This document shows, piece by piece, positions 29,048 to 40,285 of a stretch of DNA of 64,000 nucleotides. Each line of letters opens with the position of its first letter. Position 1 is the first letter of the stretch. The notes under the pieces are model-generated. The model was not told the origin of the DNA, searched no databases, and was given only the letters and a program-made list of their open reading frames with translations. Origin of the DNA: Phytohabitans maris (GTDB taxonomy: Bacteria > Actinomycetota > Actinomycetes > Mycobacteriales > Micromonosporaceae); contig NZ_JAVHUY010000043.1 in assembly GCF_031085175.1 (NCBI RefSeq), positions 1 through 64,000 of the forward strand, given 5' to 3'. The position numbers and the translations under genes are program-made.

Positions 29048-29166
29048 GGGCGGATGCTATTGTTCGATCATCCACCTTCAGATGTGGGGCGGCGCAGTCT
29101 CGGCACTGCAATCGGTGGTTGTCGCGATACCTTTTGTCGTTCGTCGGTTACGGCAGTGAGGCGGAC

Positions 29167-30615
29167 ATGCGCAACGCGGATGTTGTAGTGGTAGGTGGAG
29201 GAAACGCTGGCTACTGCGCGGCTCACGCGGCGGCCGAACGGGGGCGACGCGTGGTGTTGCTGGAGAAGGCGCCGCGAGCGCATGCCGGTGGGAACAGCTA
29301 TTACACGCTAGGTACGACCCGGATGGCGCACGACGGGCTCGACGACCTGCTCGAGGTCCTCGAGCCGGATGAGCGTCACGCGCGTACCGTGGTCCCGCCA
29401 TACTCGGCGGCAGAGTTCCTGGCCGATCTTGAGCGGGTCACCGAGGGACGGGGCGATAAAGAACTCGCCGAGGCTGTCGTCGAAGGCTCGCGTGACACGG
29501 TCCGCTGGCTACATGACTTGGGACTGCGATTCCAGCTGATGTACGAGCGGCAAGCTCACGAGCGTCCCGATGGGACCTTCGTGTTCTGGGGTGAAGCGCA
29601 CGTGTGCAACGTCGACGGTGGGCGTGGGCTGATGTCGGACCATGAGCGCGTCGCAACCCGACTCGGAGTCGAGGTGCACTACGACTGCCCGGTCACAGGG
29701 CTGTCGACTGATGGTGGTGCGGTCGTTGGCGTTCGGATAGGCGATCAGGAGTTTCCAGCGGAGTCGGTGGTGATCGCCAGTGGCGGTTTCGAGGCGAACG
29801 CGCAATGGCGTCAGTGCTACTTGGGAGACGGGTGGCAGCACGCGAAGGTGCGTGGCACGCCGTACAACACCGGAGACCTGATCAGAGCGGCCCTGGAGAT
29901 AGGTGCAGACCGTGGAGGCGACTGGTCGAGTTGTCATAGTGTTCCGTGGGACGCATCATTTCCCGAAAACGAGAGCAATCGTTCCTTGACAAACCGGCTC
30001 AGCCGGTACGGCTACCCGCTCGGCATCGTTGTCAACCGCCAGGGTCAACGATTCCTCGACGAAGGTGCGGACTTTCGCAACTATACGTACGCGAAGCACG
30101 GCAAGTTGATCCTTGAACAGCCGGGATCGGTCGCGTTTCAGGTATTCGATGCGAAGTCGCGATTGATGCTCGACGCGTACGAGTATGAGATGCCCGGAAT
30201 CACCCCGATCATCGCCAACAGCGTCGAGGAGCTCGCCGCGGCCATGGGCGTCGACATCGACGGATTCGTGCAGACGGTTCGGGAATTCAACGCATCGATC
30301 GACGCCAGCCATCCGCTCGATCCAACGATCAAGGACGGCCGCAGCGCGTCGGTGGAGCCCATCAAGAGCAACTGGGCAGCGGCGGTCGCGGCGCCACCGT
30401 ACTACGCGTATCCAGTGACTTGTGGAGTCAGTTTCACCTTTGGCGGCCTTCGCGGTGACGTTGACGGCCGAGTGCTTGATGTGTCCGGTTCGCCTATCCC
30501 AGGACTTTTCGCCTGCGGTGAAACGCTCGGCGGCCTCTTCAGCGGAAACTACCCGACAGGTTCCGGTCTGACTGCGGGAATGGTGATCGGACGACGCGCA
30601 GGCTCGCTCGCCTGA
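29167..30615 (+). CDS. FAD-dependent tricarballylate dehydrogenase / fumarate reductase-like flavoprotein
   Basis: A product of about 482 residues of the FAD_binding_2 family. It has ADVVVVGGGNAGYCAAHAAAERG (dinucleotide fold), EKAPRAHAGGNSYYT, a mid-protein ESVVIASGGFEAN, and the C-terminal LFACGETLGGLFSGNYPTGSGLTAGMVIGRRAG closing the FAD site. TcuA, the tricarballylate dehydrogenase, is the closest named relative I recall. The substrate here is unknown. An iron box lies upstream, so the enzyme is probably co-regulated with the siderophore genes and may oxidise a building block. I start it at ATG 29167, preceded by GTGAGG. An open frame reaches 29119. Confidence 0.8.
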   Translation: MRNADVVVVGGGNAGYCAAHAAAERGRRVVLLEKAPRAHAGGNSYYTLGTTRMAHDGLDDLLEVLEPDERHARTVVPPYSAAEFLADLERVTEGRGDKELAEAVVEGSRDTVRWLHDLGLRFQLMYERQAHERPDGTFVFWGEAHVCNVDGGRGLMSDHERVATRLGVEVHYDCPVTGLSTDGGAVVGVRIGDQEFPAESVVIASGGFEANAQWRQCYLGDGWQHAKVRGTPYNTGDLIRAALEIGADRGGDWSSCHSVPWDASFPENESNRSLTNRLSRYGYPLGIVVNRQGQRFLDEGADFRNYTYAKHGKLILEQPGSVAFQVFDAKSRLMLDAYEYEMPGITPIIANSVEELAAAMGVDIDGFVQTVREFNASIDASHPLDPTIKDGRSASVEPIKSNWAAAVAAPPYYAYPVTCGVSFTFGGLRGDVDGRVLDVSGSPIPGLFACGETLGGLFSGNYPTGSGLTAGMVIGRRAGSLA

Positions 30616-30768
30616 GTCGTTACCCCGCCAGCCTGCCACTGAGTCTCCTGGCAGCTACCGGGACCGGACTCACGCCAGCAGGCGACGACGAGTTCGTCAA
30701 ACCAGATCGCCTTTCCACGATGGCCTCCCATCCGTCCGCTCGCCACACGAGTCAGTCAACGACGTTCC

Positions 30769-33700
30769 TCACCCTCCCTCGACCTGGGAGCGTTGACGTT
30801 TCCTGGCTGCCCGACGGAGTGCGTCTGGCATAGCTTTTTTGAGATCGGTGACCACCTTTTCCACGAAGCCGAGGAAAGTGATTGTTGTCGCGTCCGGATC
30901 GATGCGATACCGGATAACCGCGCGATACAGCTGCTCGGTGCCCTCTGGAGCCGCTGACCCGCCATCCGGCCCATACACCCGCGTGAGGAGCACCGCGGGA
31001 GAGGGCGCACGTCGCAATGCCCTGCGTCCGGTCTTGTTATGGTAACGCAGCAGTGCCAGCTCGGCGGTTCTGGTCGGCTCGGCCTCGTCGAGAGCGACGG
31101 TAGCGGCCGCGGTGAACGGACCGACTGACATCGTGTCGTCATGGGGAGTCAGTGTGACTTCCTCGTCGACCACGCCGCCGATTAGTCGCGCGATTCCCGT
31201 TGAATGGAGTGCGCTGCGAATGGCGTCGTTGACGACGTCGTCCGTAAGGGAGCTATCCCAGCGGAAGGTGGAGACGGCGGCAGAAGCAAAGGTGGGTTCG
31301 TCGGTCGTCTGCGCTCGGGCGAGAAGGTCTTTCCAGCGATCGAGACCGTCCGTAGCGACGGCATCGCCGGCTGCTTCGATGGCTTCGAGCGCGGGGACGA
31401 GCGCTGGTGGGCGGGACACTTCCGCTACGCCGGACACGGACCGCTGAAGTGCCTCCGCCAGACGGTGCAGAGACGCCCGGTCGACGGTTGCCGCGTGGAC
31501 GGCGAGCACTGCCACCGTCTGCTCGGGGTCGCGTGTGTATGCGAGGGCGGCCGGGCTGCCGGCCGAGATATCAATGAGATCGACGGCGGCCGACCTGATT
31601 GCGTCAATGTTGACGTTTGGATTGGCAGTCAACTCCACACTCTGGGGCTGGACTGTCTCTGGAGGTAGGAGGTGGGTAAACCAGAGCCGCCGGCTGGTGG
31701 TGTCAATTGATAGGCGAAGCGCGTCCGTGTTAGCGACGAGCGATCGGAAAGACGAGGCGACCGATTCGCTCGTCGACTGCGCGGGCAAACTGATGCGTTC
31801 AGTAAACACGTACCCATCGGGTGCAATGTCCGCCTCGCGCAACCGCTCGAGGGCAGCCGAAGTTGGAATGAGAACCGGCTCCGCCGAAATGGCGCCGTGC
31901 ATCGACGGTGCAAGCAGCGCAGCGAGGGCGCCGATAGTGCGCCGCACGAACACGTCACGCAGATTGAACGTCAGATTGTGCTCACGAGCGTAGGCAACGA
32001 GTCGTGTCGCGGAAATGCTGTCGCCACCCAAGCGGAAGAAGTCGTTGTCCACGTGGAGGTCGGTGTCGTCGTTGAGGTGTAGTACGTCGCGGAATATGGT
32101 GGCGAGGACGATCTCGGTTTCGGTTTCTGGTGCTCGGCCGCCGGCCGTGTCCGCGGCGAGGTCCGGTTCGGGCAGTGCGCGGCGGTCCAGCTTCCCGTTC
32201 GCTGTGACGGGGAACCTGTCCAGGCGTGTGACGGTGGCTGGCACCATGTACTCCGGCAGTGACCGTGCGAGATGCTCGCGCAGTGTGTCGAGCAGTACGG
32301 TTTCCTCGACCGGTGCGGGGCTGGCCGTGGTCACGTATGCCGCGAGGTACTTGCCGCCGGCTGGGTGATCGAGCGCGATGACTGCCGCACCTGACACCCA
32401 TGGATGTTCCTGGAGGACCGTGTGGATCTCGTCGAGCTCGATCCGGAACCCGCGTATCTTCACCTGATCGTCGCTGCGGCCGAGGTACTCCAGCTGTCCT
32501 TGGGAGTTCCACCGCACGATGTCACCTGTGCGGTACAGCCGTGCGCCCTCGTCACTGAACGGGTCGGCGACGAACCGGTCAGCGGTCAAGCCCGGGCGGG
32601 CCGCATATCCGTCGGCGAGTTGGACCCCGCCCAGGTAGAGTTCGCCGGCCACACCGACCGGGACCGGACGCAACCACGTGTCAAGAACACGCACCGTCGT
32701 ATTCGCCGCCGGAACACCGATCGGCACCCCCACCGCATCGACAAGCTCGGCCTGAACCACCGGGTGAGCGGTCACATCCACGGCCGCCTCCGTCGGCCCG
32801 TATAGGTTGTGCAAGTCCGCGTTCTCGAATAACACAACGGCACCGGCCGCAGGCGAAACGGGTAACACCTCGCCAGAGAAGAACACTCGCCGTACCGAGT
32901 CCACCGACGTCCGGTTCGGGTCCGAGGTGAGCAATGCCTGCAGCATCGACGGCACAAAATGAGTTATCGTCACACCGCGACGATCAATCACTTTGAGCAG
33001 ATAGTGTGGATCCTTATGTCCGCCGTCCCGCGCCACGATCACCACTGCACCAGTAACCAGCGGCAAGAAGAACTCCCACACCGACACGTCGAACACGAAT
33101 GGGGTCTTCAACAGCACCCGATCCGACTCATCGATCCGGTAGTCATCACGCATCCACCGCAGTCGGTTGACCATTGCTTGGTGGGTGATCTGAACGCCTT
33201 TGGGGCGTCCGGTGGTGCCGGAAGTGAAGATCACGTACACGGCATCAGCCGGGAGCAGTGGACGCGACAACTGTGGTGGGTCGATCACGCCGGCATCGAG
33301 GTGTCGCTGCACGAGCTCGTCGTCGATGAGCAGCATGCCCGCAGGATGATCGGTGAGCACGTGATGATAGACATCGGCGGTGTGCTGGTCTGTGATCACG
33401 GCACATGGTGTGGCGTCCTCAAGAATGTGCTTGACGCGTTCGGCTGGATAGTCTTGGTCGATCGGCACGTACGCCGCCCCGGCACGGATCACCCCAGCCA
33501 AAGCGACCACCAAATCGGCCGAGCGCGGCATAGCGACCGCGACCCGATCCCCAACCCGCACGCCCTCCTCAACGAGGAGGTGCGCGAGAGCGTTGACCCG
33601 CGCATCAAGTTCGCCATAGGTAAGTTCAGTGCCGTCGTCAGCGATGACCGCGACCACATCCGGGCTCGCCGCTACCTGCCGGCGCACTAACTCGTCAACA

Positions 33701-36700
33701 GTCGCCCCGGGAACATCGAACGTCTCACCACGCGACCACGCATCGAGTTCTCGCAACTCCGGTGCGGGCAGCAGGTCCATATCACCGAGCCGCGCCTCGG
33801 GACCAGCAGCGATCGCCGCCAGCACCGACTTGAAGACGACAACAAACCGCTCAGGAGTAGCGCGATCGAACAGATCGGTCGCGTAAGAGAGTTTCCCTCT
33901 CAGATCGTTAGGCGAATCAAAGATGTCAAGGTCGAGATCGGTCTTGACTGCGCCCACCGCCGCGGTAGTCGGCACCGTCTTGACATTCCTGATCTGAAGG
34001 CCATCGTCGCGGCGGCCTTCAACGACGCGGTGGGTGAGCATGATCTGGAAGAGGGGGTTACGGCCAACGGATCGCTCGGTGCCCAGAGCACGGGTGATTT
34101 CTTCGAAGGGCGCGGCCTGGTGCTCGAACCCGCCGAGTACCGCTCGTTTGGTGTTCTGCAGCACGTCGGTGATCGAGTCACCGGCGTGGAACCGATGGCG
34201 GATCGGTAGCGTGTTCACGAAGTATCCGACCAGGTCTTCCAGGCCGTCCTCCGTGCGCCCACCGACTGGTGAACCGATCACCACGTCCTCACCGGCGCCC
34301 AGCGCCGAGACGGTCAACGCGGTCGCGGCCTGGATAGTCATGAACATGCTCACGCCCTGCTCATCCGCGACCTTTCGCAGGCCGGTCACCACCTGCGGAT
34401 CGATGGTGAACCGTAGATCCGCACCGCGGTGGGTCGGTGCTACCGGTCGGGTCCGGTCCAGAGTGATCGTGGACTCCTCGGGGGCATCCGCGAGCACGTC
34501 ACACCAATAGGCAAGATGCTTGGAAAGCAGTGAACCCGAATCCGACGCCTCACCCAGGACATCGCGTTGCCAGATCGCGTAGTCCGCGTACTGCACCGGC
34601 AATGGCATCCATCCCGGCTCCTGTCCCGCGGCCCGCGCCTGATAAGCGGTCGACAAGTCGCCCAGTAGCGACGGGAACGACCATTCGTCCACCGCGTGGT
34701 GATGTACCGCGACAACGAACACCCACTCGTCATCGCCGGTCCGCAGCAGCGCGACACGGATCGGGATATCGACCGCGAGATCAAACCCGGCCTGTACCAC
34801 CGCGCCCACCCGCGCATCCACGCCAGCGGCATCCACACTCGTGACATCCTCGACGAGCAGAGCGAGCCGGTCGTCCGCTTCATTCGCCTGGATGACGACC
34901 TGACGCAGCGTGCCGCCTTCCTCCACCAAGAGTGTGCGCAGTGCCTCGTGACGAGAAACCACATCCCGTACCGCCATGACCAGAGCATCTGGATCCAGAT
35001 CGCCATACAAGCGCAGCACCGCCGGCACCACATACCGCCCACCCGGCCCACCCAACTGATCGATCAGCCAGAGTGCTTGTTGTCCGTGTGAGGCTGGTAG
35101 TGGGGTTGGGCGTGGTAGTTGGCCGATTTGTGGGTTGGTGGTTTTGGTGGTTTTGGTGGTGGTGATTTGGGCGAGTTGGTCGATGCGGGGGTGGTCGAAG
35201 ATGTCTCGGAGGGTGAGTGTGGTGCCGAGTAGGGCGTTTGTTCGTGCGATGACTCGTGTTGCTAGTAGGGAGTGTCCGCCGAGGCGGAAGAAGTCGTTGT
35301 TGGCGTGGAGGGGGGTGCTGTTGTTGAGGTGTAGTACGTCGCGGAATATGGTGGCGATGGCGATTTCGGTTTCGGTTTGTGGTGGTCGGCCGCCGGCCGT
35401 GTCTGTGGTGGGGTCTGGTTTGGGTAGTGCGCGGCGGTCCAGTTTGCCGTTGGCTGTGACGGGGAGTCTGTCCAGGCGGGTCAAGGTGGCTGGCGTCATG
35501 TACTGCGGTAGTGAGCGTGCGAGATGCTCGCGTAGTGTGTCGAGTAGTACGGTTTCCTCGGCGGGTGGGGGGCTGGCTGTGGTTAGGTATGCGGCGAGGT
35601 ATTTGCCGCCGGCTGGGTGGTCGAGGGCGGTGACTGCCGCGGCTGATACCCATGGGTGTTTCTGGAGGACTGTGCGGATTTCGTCGAGTTCGATTCGGAA
35701 TCCGCGTATCTTTACTTGGTCGTCGCTGCGGCCGAGGTATTCCAGTTGTCCTTGGGGGTTCCACCGGACGATGTCGCCTGTGCGGTATAGCCGTGTGCCC
35801 TCGTTACTGAATGGGTCGGCGACGAACCGGTCGGCGGTCAAGGCTGGGCGGGCGGTGTATCCGTCGGCGAGTTGGACTCCGCCTAGGTAGAGTTCGCCGG
35901 CCGCACCGACGGGGACCGGACGTAGCCAGGTGTCGAGGACACGCACGGTCGTGTTGGGCACCGGGGTGCCGATGGGGGTGTGTTCGGTGTTGGTGATGAT
36001 GGCTGTCGTGCCGTCGCCGGTGATCTCGGTCGAGCCGTAGAAGTTGTGCAGTACGGCGTGTGGTGCGGTGGTTCGTAGCGTGTTGGCGGTGTCCCGGCTG
36101 AGTGCTTCGCCGGAAGAGATCCAGTGCTGAACCGAGGCTAATGCTGTGGGCGCGTCATGGTGGCGGATCAGGACGTCGGCCAGGCTGGGTACGCTCAACA
36201 GGTGTGTGACGGCGTGTCGGGTGACTGTTTCAAGGAGTCCGGCCGGGTCCTGGGCGGTCTGTGCGGGTACTACCACGGTTCGGGTACCTGCGATCATCGG
36301 TCCGAACAGTTCGGTGACGGCGTCGACGAAGCCGACACCGCTCTTGGATAGCGCTACGCTGTCTGACTTGTACTGCAGCATTCGTTCACCCCAGGCGAGG
36401 CGGTTCACGAGGGCGCGGTGCGAAATGGCGACGCCTTTCGGTCTGCCCGTCGTTCCCGAGGTGAATATCACAACGGCAGTGTCCAGGTCGTTCAAGGGTC
36501 GTGCTAGCACTGGTGCGGTTTTCTCGCCGGCGGCCAGGTGTTGCTGTACTTCGTGGTCATCGATTTGGAGTATTGGTGTGGGGTATTCACCCAGTATGCG
36601 GCTGTGTGTGTCTGCGGTGTGGTGGTCTGCGATCACCGCGGCGGGTGTGGTGTCGGCAAGAATGTGTTTGATGCGTTCGGTGGGATATTCCGGGTCGATT

Positions 36701-38295
36701 GGCGTATACGCCGCTCCGGCCCGCATCACCCCGGTAAGCGCTACCACCGAGTCCACTGAGCGTGGCATAGCGACCGCGACCCGGTCCCCGACCCGCACGC
36801 CCTGATCGATCAATAGCCGAGCCAACGCGTTCACCCGCGTATCGAACTCGCCGTAGGTGAGTTCGGTGCCGTCATCGGCGATGACCGCGACCGTGTCCGG
36901 GCCAGCCGCCACCCGGCGGCGCACCAATACGTCCACCGTCGCCGGCGCGACACCAAGTACCTCTCCCCGCGTCCATGGCGAGTCTGGGCCATCAGTGTCC
37001 GGGGTGACCGCGGCGCTCAACTCGTACAGGGTTTGGGTAGCAGACCCGTCGATGACACCGTCAAGGAAACGACCGAACCGCTCGGCGTGCGAGAGCACAT
37101 CGCCGGTGGCGGAACCTACCGATATCTCCAACCGGATCCCGGACTCCGGGTCGCTGTACACCGCGAGGTCGAGTGACCCTACCGGACCGGTACTGATCGT
37201 TTCAGGGGCCACGACCAGGTCATGCAGGCGCCGCATCGGTTCGAAGAGCCTGATGTTGATCGTCGGAAGCGTGAGATACGACGCTTGACCACTCGGCCAC
37301 AACCGAGCGATCTGATGGTCTTCGATGAAGGTGTGGCGCCGTGAAGCCTTCAACTGGTCCGCGACACTCTCGAGGACACCGGCGAAGGTGTGATATGGGC
37401 TGATCGGGACGACAACTGGGGTGGCCCGCGAGATCGCACTTGGCGTTCTCAGCAACTCGCGACCGTCTCGCATCATCAGGGGAACACGGACCGCGACATG
37501 GTCACGGCCGTCTACCAGAGCGGTGTAAACGCCCCACACAGCGATCAGGAAATCGGTCCAGGAAACCCGCGCGGCGCGTGCGAGTTGCTGAATCCTCACG
37601 TACATGTGGTCAGGTATCGGAACGACAACTGGCTGACCTGAAGATGCGAAGACCTCGGAAAAGTCCCCCACCGTCCCATAACCGAGGTCTTCAACTCCGA
37701 GGACGCCACTCCAATACGCCACACCCTCTTCGACTCGAGAGCCGCCATGCTCGACGGCGTCCACGACATCTTTCAACCTGCCGAACCAACGGTCCGGGAC
37801 CGAACCACCTACCCGCACCGCGGAGTAAACCTCGGCAACGCGACGAATGAAAAGAGAGACGCTGTAGCCATCAACGAGCAAAACGTTCGTGACAAGGATC
37901 CACGCCCAAGCCCCGTCCCCACGACGAACGAGAGTCGAACACGTCGACGGCTCTCCAGAAGCGGCTGGCATCCCGGTCAGTTGCCGCCGGGCCATCACCC
38001 GTACCTGATCATCGTCGTGGTCCCCATCCACGACCTTCGTCTGAAGCGTCTTCCCCGTGTCAACGTACTGAAAAGGGACACCATCATCATCCCCGAAACG
38101 AACGCGCATCGCATCGGTCTCCGAGAAGACGACACTGACCGAGGACGCGAACACAGCCGGGTCAACCGGACCATTCAGCCAGATCAACTGACCCGCACAA
38201 AACACCGATGACTCAGGCGCAAGACCCCACGCCGCCCAGTTACCCCGCTGGGACGCAGTCAACCCCACACGCTCATAAGTCGTCAACGGAAGCAC
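30769..38295 (-). CDS. NRPS-1: C*-A(beta-Ala?)-T-C-A(Ser)-T-E*
   Basis: About 2508 residues. Domain order with rough residues: starter-type C domain (1-445) resembling the EntF N-terminus, in which HHxxxDG is replaced by TNVLLVDG; A1 (455-950) with [11 protein letters not shown], binding-pocket code read as VDTLISFGDK, no Asp235, close to beta-alanine codes; T1 (GGHSLLA); C2 (1055-1490) with HHHAVDE; A2 (1495-1990), code DVWHFSLVDK, serine; T2 with GGDSISA; and a C-terminal domain of about 400 residues resembling an epimerase, with HAATVD in place of HHxxxDG and no clear later motifs. There is no thioesterase. GTG 38295 (LPLTTYERV) has AGGAGA seven bases ahead; the open frame starts at 38313. 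MbtH and PanD in the locus serve it. Confidence 0.92.
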   Translation of the reverse strand: MLPLTTYERVGLTASQRGNWAAWGLAPESSVFCAGQLIWLNGPVDPAVFASSVSVVFSETDAMRVRFGDDDGVPFQYVDTGKTLQTKVVDGDHDDDQVRVMARRQLTGMPAASGEPSTCSTLVRRGDGAWAWILVTNVLLVDGYSVSLFIRRVAEVYSAVRVGGSVPDRWFGRLKDVVDAVEHGGSRVEEGVAYWSGVLGVEDLGYGTVGDFSEVFASSGQPVVVPIPDHMYVRIQQLARAARVSWTDFLIAVWGVYTALVDGRDHVAVRVPLMMRDGRELLRTPSAISRATPVVVPISPYHTFAGVLESVADQLKASRRHTFIEDHQIARLWPSGQASYLTLPTINIRLFEPMRRLHDLVVAPETISTGPVGSLDLAVYSDPESGIRLEISVGSATGDVLSHAERFGRFLDGVIDGSATQTLYELSAAVTPDTDGPDSPWTRGEVLGVAPATVDVLVRRRVAAGPDTVAVIADDGTELTYGEFDTRVNALARLLIDQGVRVGDRVAVAMPRSVDSVVALTGVMRAGAAYTPIDPEYPTERIKHILADTTPAAVIADHHTADTHSRILGEYPTPILQIDDHEVQQHLAAGEKTAPVLARPLNDLDTAVVIFTSGTTGRPKGVAISHRALVNRLAWGERMLQYKSDSVALSKSGVGFVDAVTELFGPMIAGTRTVVVPAQTAQDPAGLLETVTRHAVTHLLSVPSLADVLIRHHDAPTALASVQHWISSGEALSRDTANTLRTTAPHAVLHNFYGSTEITGDGTTAIITNTEHTPIGTPVPNTTVRVLDTWLRPVPVGAAGELYLGGVQLADGYTARPALTADRFVADPFSNEGTRLYRTGDIVRWNPQGQLEYLGRSDDQVKIRGFRIELDEIRTVLQKHPWVSAAAVTALDHPAGGKYLAAYLTTASPPPAEETVLLDTLREHLARSLPQYMTPATLTRLDRLPVTANGKLDRRALPKPDPTTDTAGGRPPQTETEIAIATIFRDVLHLNNSTPLHANNDFFRLGGHSLLATRVIARTNALLGTTLTLRDIFDHPRIDQLAQITTTKTTKTTNPQIGQLPRPTPLPASHGQQALWLIDQLGGPGGRYVVPAVLRLYGDLDPDALVMAVRDVVSRHEALRTLLVEEGGTLRQVVIQANEADDRLALLVEDVTSVDAAGVDARVGAVVQAGFDLAVDIPIRVALLRTGDDEWVFVVAVHHHAVDEWSFPSLLGDLSTAYQARAAGQEPGWMPLPVQYADYAIWQRDVLGEASDSGSLLSKHLAYWCDVLADAPEESTITLDRTRPVAPTHRGADLRFTIDPQVVTGLRKVADEQGVSMFMTIQAATALTVSALGAGEDVVIGSPVGGRTEDGLEDLVGYFVNTLPIRHRFHAGDSITDVLQNTKRAVLGGFEHQAAPFEEITRALGTERSVGRNPLFQIMLTHRVVEGRRDDGLQIRNVKTVPTTAAVGAVKTDLDLDIFDSPNDLRGKLSYATDLFDRATPERFVVVFKSVLAAIAAGPEARLGDMDLLPAPELRELDAWSRGETFDVPGATVDELVRRQVAASPDVVAVIADDGTELTYGELDARVNALAHLLVEEGVRVGDRVAVAMPRSADLVVALAGVIRAGAAYVPIDQDYPAERVKHILEDATPCAVITDQHTADVYHHVLTDHPAGMLLIDDELVQRHLDAGVIDPPQLSRPLLPADAVYVIFTSGTTGRPKGVQITHQAMVNRLRWMRDDYRIDESDRVLLKTPFVFDVSVWEFFLPLVTGAVVIVARDGGHKDPHYLLKVIDRRGVTITHFVPSMLQALLTSDPNRTSVDSVRRVFFSGEVLPVSPAAGAVVLFENADLHNLYGPTEAAVDVTAHPVVQAELVDAVGVPIGVPAANTTVRVLDTWLRPVPVGVAGELYLGGVQLADGYAARPGLTADRFVADPFSDEGARLYRTGDIVRWNSQGQLEYLGRSDDQVKIRGFRIELDEIHTVLQEHPWVSGAAVIALDHPAGGKYLAAYVTTASPAPVEETVLLDTLREHLARSLPEYMVPATVTRLDRFPVTANGKLDRRALPEPDLAADTAGGRAPETETEIVLATIFRDVLHLNDDTDLHVDNDFFRLGGDSISATRLVAYAREHNLTFNLRDVFVRRTIGALAALLAPSMHGAISAEPVLIPTSAALERLREADIAPDGYVFTERISLPAQSTSESVASSFRSLVANTDALRLSIDTTSRRLWFTHLLPPETVQPQSVELTANPNVNIDAIRSAAVDLIDISAGSPAALAYTRDPEQTVAVLAVHAATVDRASLHRLAEALQRSVSGVAEVSRPPALVPALEAIEAAGDAVATDGLDRWKDLLARAQTTDEPTFASAAVSTFRWDSSLTDDVVNDAIRSALHSTGIARLIGGVVDEEVTLTPHDDTMSVGPFTAAATVALDEAEPTRTAELALLRYHNKTGRRALRRAPSPAVLLTRVYGPDGGSAAPEGTEQLYRAVIRYRIDPDATTITFLGFVEKVVTDLKKAMPDALRRAARKRQRSQVEGG
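32030..32720 (-). repeat. A2 C-terminal subdomain plus T, near-copy of 35270-35960
   Basis: From [17 protein letters not shown] to NDFFRLGG the second module of NRPS-1 is nearly the same as the first module (35270-35960) in protein, while the specificity-determining cores of the two A domains differ completely. This marks a within-gene duplication or gene-conversion block. Confidence 0.85.
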
Positions 38296-38310
38296 ATCCA
38301 CTTCTCCTGA
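35072..38310 (-). repeat. duplicated C*-A-T module, NRPS-1 copy
   Basis: Encodes SGEVDV through GQQALW and is closely similar to 54303-57553 of NRPS-2 over about 3.2 kb. Similarity stops abruptly at the start of the following C domain. The coding strand of its A and T part is notably rich in A and C. Confidence 0.9.
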
Positions 38311-38354
38311 CACCAGATCGAGCCGTTGACCGGTAAACGATCACACCACACAAC

Positions 38355-38373
38355 TCAGGTTAGGCTACCCTAC
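38355..38373. promoter_or_regulatory. iron box 3
   Basis: TCAGGTTAGGCTACCCTAC matches about 16 of 19 consensus positions. It is 60 bp upstream of the NRPS-1 start, in the gap before the AraC gene's end. Confidence 0.75.
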
Positions 38374-38565
38374 CTACACCGGCCACCGTCCAACCCCACC
38401 ACATCAACCTCACGCCCTATGCCCACCTTCATCACGATTCACAACACACCAACACCCAACAAAACCACCGACCCCACCCCACGAGACGGAAGGTGTCGGG
38501 GTCGGATTGCGCATCGTGGCCATGTTGCGGGGGCGCGTTGCCGGCCCGAGCTCAGGGGACATGGG

Positions 38566-40152
38566 TCAGGCTTTCCCGGTCTCGCGCTCCTGGTAGTCGC
38601 GCGGTGATAGGCCGTGGAAGCGGGTGAAGGCGGCGCTGAAGGTCGGCAGGTGGGCGTAGCCGACGCGGCGTGAGACGGCGCTGGGCTTGGCACCGCCGGC
38701 GAGCATGTCTCGGGCGATGCGCATGCGGGCGGCGTAGCACCATCGGGTGAAGCTCATACCGGTCTGTTCGCGGAAGGCCCGGTGGATGTCGGCGGGCACG
38801 TCGAGCCCTGACCCGCCGGACGTACCGATGCGGCGTAGGTAGTCCATGGCCGCTCCCCGTGCCCGTGAGTCGGTCGGCATCGGTAGCGACAGCGCTTGCT
38901 GCGCAGCGACCTGATCGGCGAACAGATCGAGGATATGGCTGGGGTTGTAGTCGTCCGGACGCACGGGGGTGCGGGCGCAGATGGAGCAGAACATCAGGTA
39001 GTCGTCCCAGGCGGGCGAGAACTGGACCTGCAGCGGCTCGGTCAGTTGCAGGTCGCCGGTGCTGGCGTTCCCGAGCGGCAGGGAGATCGAGTTCTCGCGA
39101 ACACCCATGGTGTGCTCCGAGCCCGCGGGGATCCAGGTCGCGACGCCTCGTTCCTGTTCGTAGCGGTGATCGCCGACGTCCAGATATCCGCTGCCGCGAT
39201 ACGTCCAGATGAGCACGTGGACGTTGTTCGTATGCGACGGCGTGCGAGCCACGGGCAGCATGTCAGGCGCGGCGGGTGTGTCCTTCGCGCGCATCATGCG
39301 CATCAGGTTGTCGGCCTGGCTTGCCGCCGCTGCGTGTTGCGTCAGCCCACTTGCGACAGAGTGGGCGGAGATGGCCCGGCTGAACTCGTGAGGGGTTAGC
39401 CCGAATTGCTGCTTGAACGCGCGAGTGAAACCGCTGTGAGTGGCGAAACCCACTCGTGCCGCCGCTTGACCGATGCCGTAGCCGGCTGCGATGTGCTCGA
39501 CAGCCGCGCTCAACCGGCAGCGCAGCCGCCACTGCTCGAAGGTCAGCCCGGTGTCACCGCGGAAGTCGCGGAGCAGGGTACGCGGGCTGGACAGCACCCG
39601 TGCCGCCCATTGGGCGACGGTGAGGTCGAGCGCGGGATTCCGAAGCAGTTCGTCGGCCACTTGTCGGGCTCCGCCGGCTCGCGGCATGACCGGCGGATCG
39701 ACCGCGTACGTCCGGGTGTCCCCGCTTCGCGCAGGCGGTCGCCGACCGGAGCCGCGGAGAAGATCGACGAGCGCATCCTGGGAGTATCCGTGGCCGGTCA
39801 GCGGCGTGACCATGAGGTTGAAGCCCTGGATCAGCCAGTCCTGCCAGCCATCGGGAATCACGAACCGCCTCGGCTCCGACAAGGCGGCCGCGATGCTCGG
39901 ATGTGTCAACAGCGGGAAGGCGACCGTGCCTGGCTCAGTGACGACCGTCCAGTGGTTGCCCCCGTCCGCCGGAATCCAGACACCCTCGCCTTCGGCGAGC
40001 CGAAACTCCGGATTGCCCTCCATCCGGACGCATGCCGAGCCCGTACGGACCCAAAGCAAGAGATGCTCGGGCTGATCCCATGAGCCGCTCGACCGCACCC
40101 GAGGAATCGGCGGCGGTCGACTCGTGCCCAGCGGAGCTAGATCCACGCCCAC
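38566..40152 (-). CDS. AraC-family regulator with two sensor-HTH units
   Basis: The 528-residue protein is about twice the usual length. It holds two cupin-like N-terminal domains and two AraC DNA-binding domains. The first HTH pair is near 190-265 (LSSPRTLLRDFRGDTGLTFEQWRLRCRLSAAVEHI through RVGFATHSGFTRAFKQQFGLTPHEF). The second is at the C-terminus (FREQTGMSFTRWCYAARMRIARDML through RVGYAHLPTFSAAFTRFHGLSPRDYQ). The second cupin segment includes LIWTYRGSGYLDVGDHRYEQERGVATWIPAGSEH. Many siderophore loci use an AraC activator sensing the ferric siderophore, such as YbtA, and I infer that role. It is divergent from the SIP gene. Start is GTG 40152. Confidence 0.85.
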   Translation of the reverse strand: MGVDLAPLGTSRPPPIPRVRSSGSWDQPEHLLLWVRTGSACVRMEGNPEFRLAEGEGVWIPADGGNHWTVVTEPGTVAFPLLTHPSIAAALSEPRRFVIPDGWQDWLIQGFNLMVTPLTGHGYSQDALVDLLRGSGRRPPARSGDTRTYAVDPPVMPRAGGARQVADELLRNPALDLTVAQWAARVLSSPRTLLRDFRGDTGLTFEQWRLRCRLSAAVEHIAAGYGIGQAAARVGFATHSGFTRAFKQQFGLTPHEFSRAISAHSVASGLTQHAAAASQADNLMRMMRAKDTPAAPDMLPVARTPSHTNNVHVLIWTYRGSGYLDVGDHRYEQERGVATWIPAGSEHTMGVRENSISLPLGNASTGDLQLTEPLQVQFSPAWDDYLMFCSICARTPVRPDDYNPSHILDLFADQVAAQQALSLPMPTDSRARGAAMDYLRRIGTSGGSGLDVPADIHRAFREQTGMSFTRWCYAARMRIARDMLAGGAKPSAVSRRVGYAHLPTFSAAFTRFHGLSPRDYQERETGKA

Positions 40153-40193
40153 CGTGTCCTAACTATATGGCGATCTACGCACACCATGCGAAG

Positions 40194-40212
40194 TAAGGAT
40201 AGCCTAACGTAA
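40194..40212. promoter_or_regulatory. iron box 4, divergent araC / uptake operon
   Basis: TAAGGATAGCCTAACGTAA matches 17 of 19 positions. It lies 42 bp from the araC start and 74 bp from the siderophore-interacting protein start, so it could control both. Confidence 0.8.
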
Positions 40213-40285
40213 GCACCGGCCCTCCTGCCGATGGTGGCGCGCGGCCTCGTCACCTTCGTAGCGATCGGAAAGGCTGTTTCTCAGC

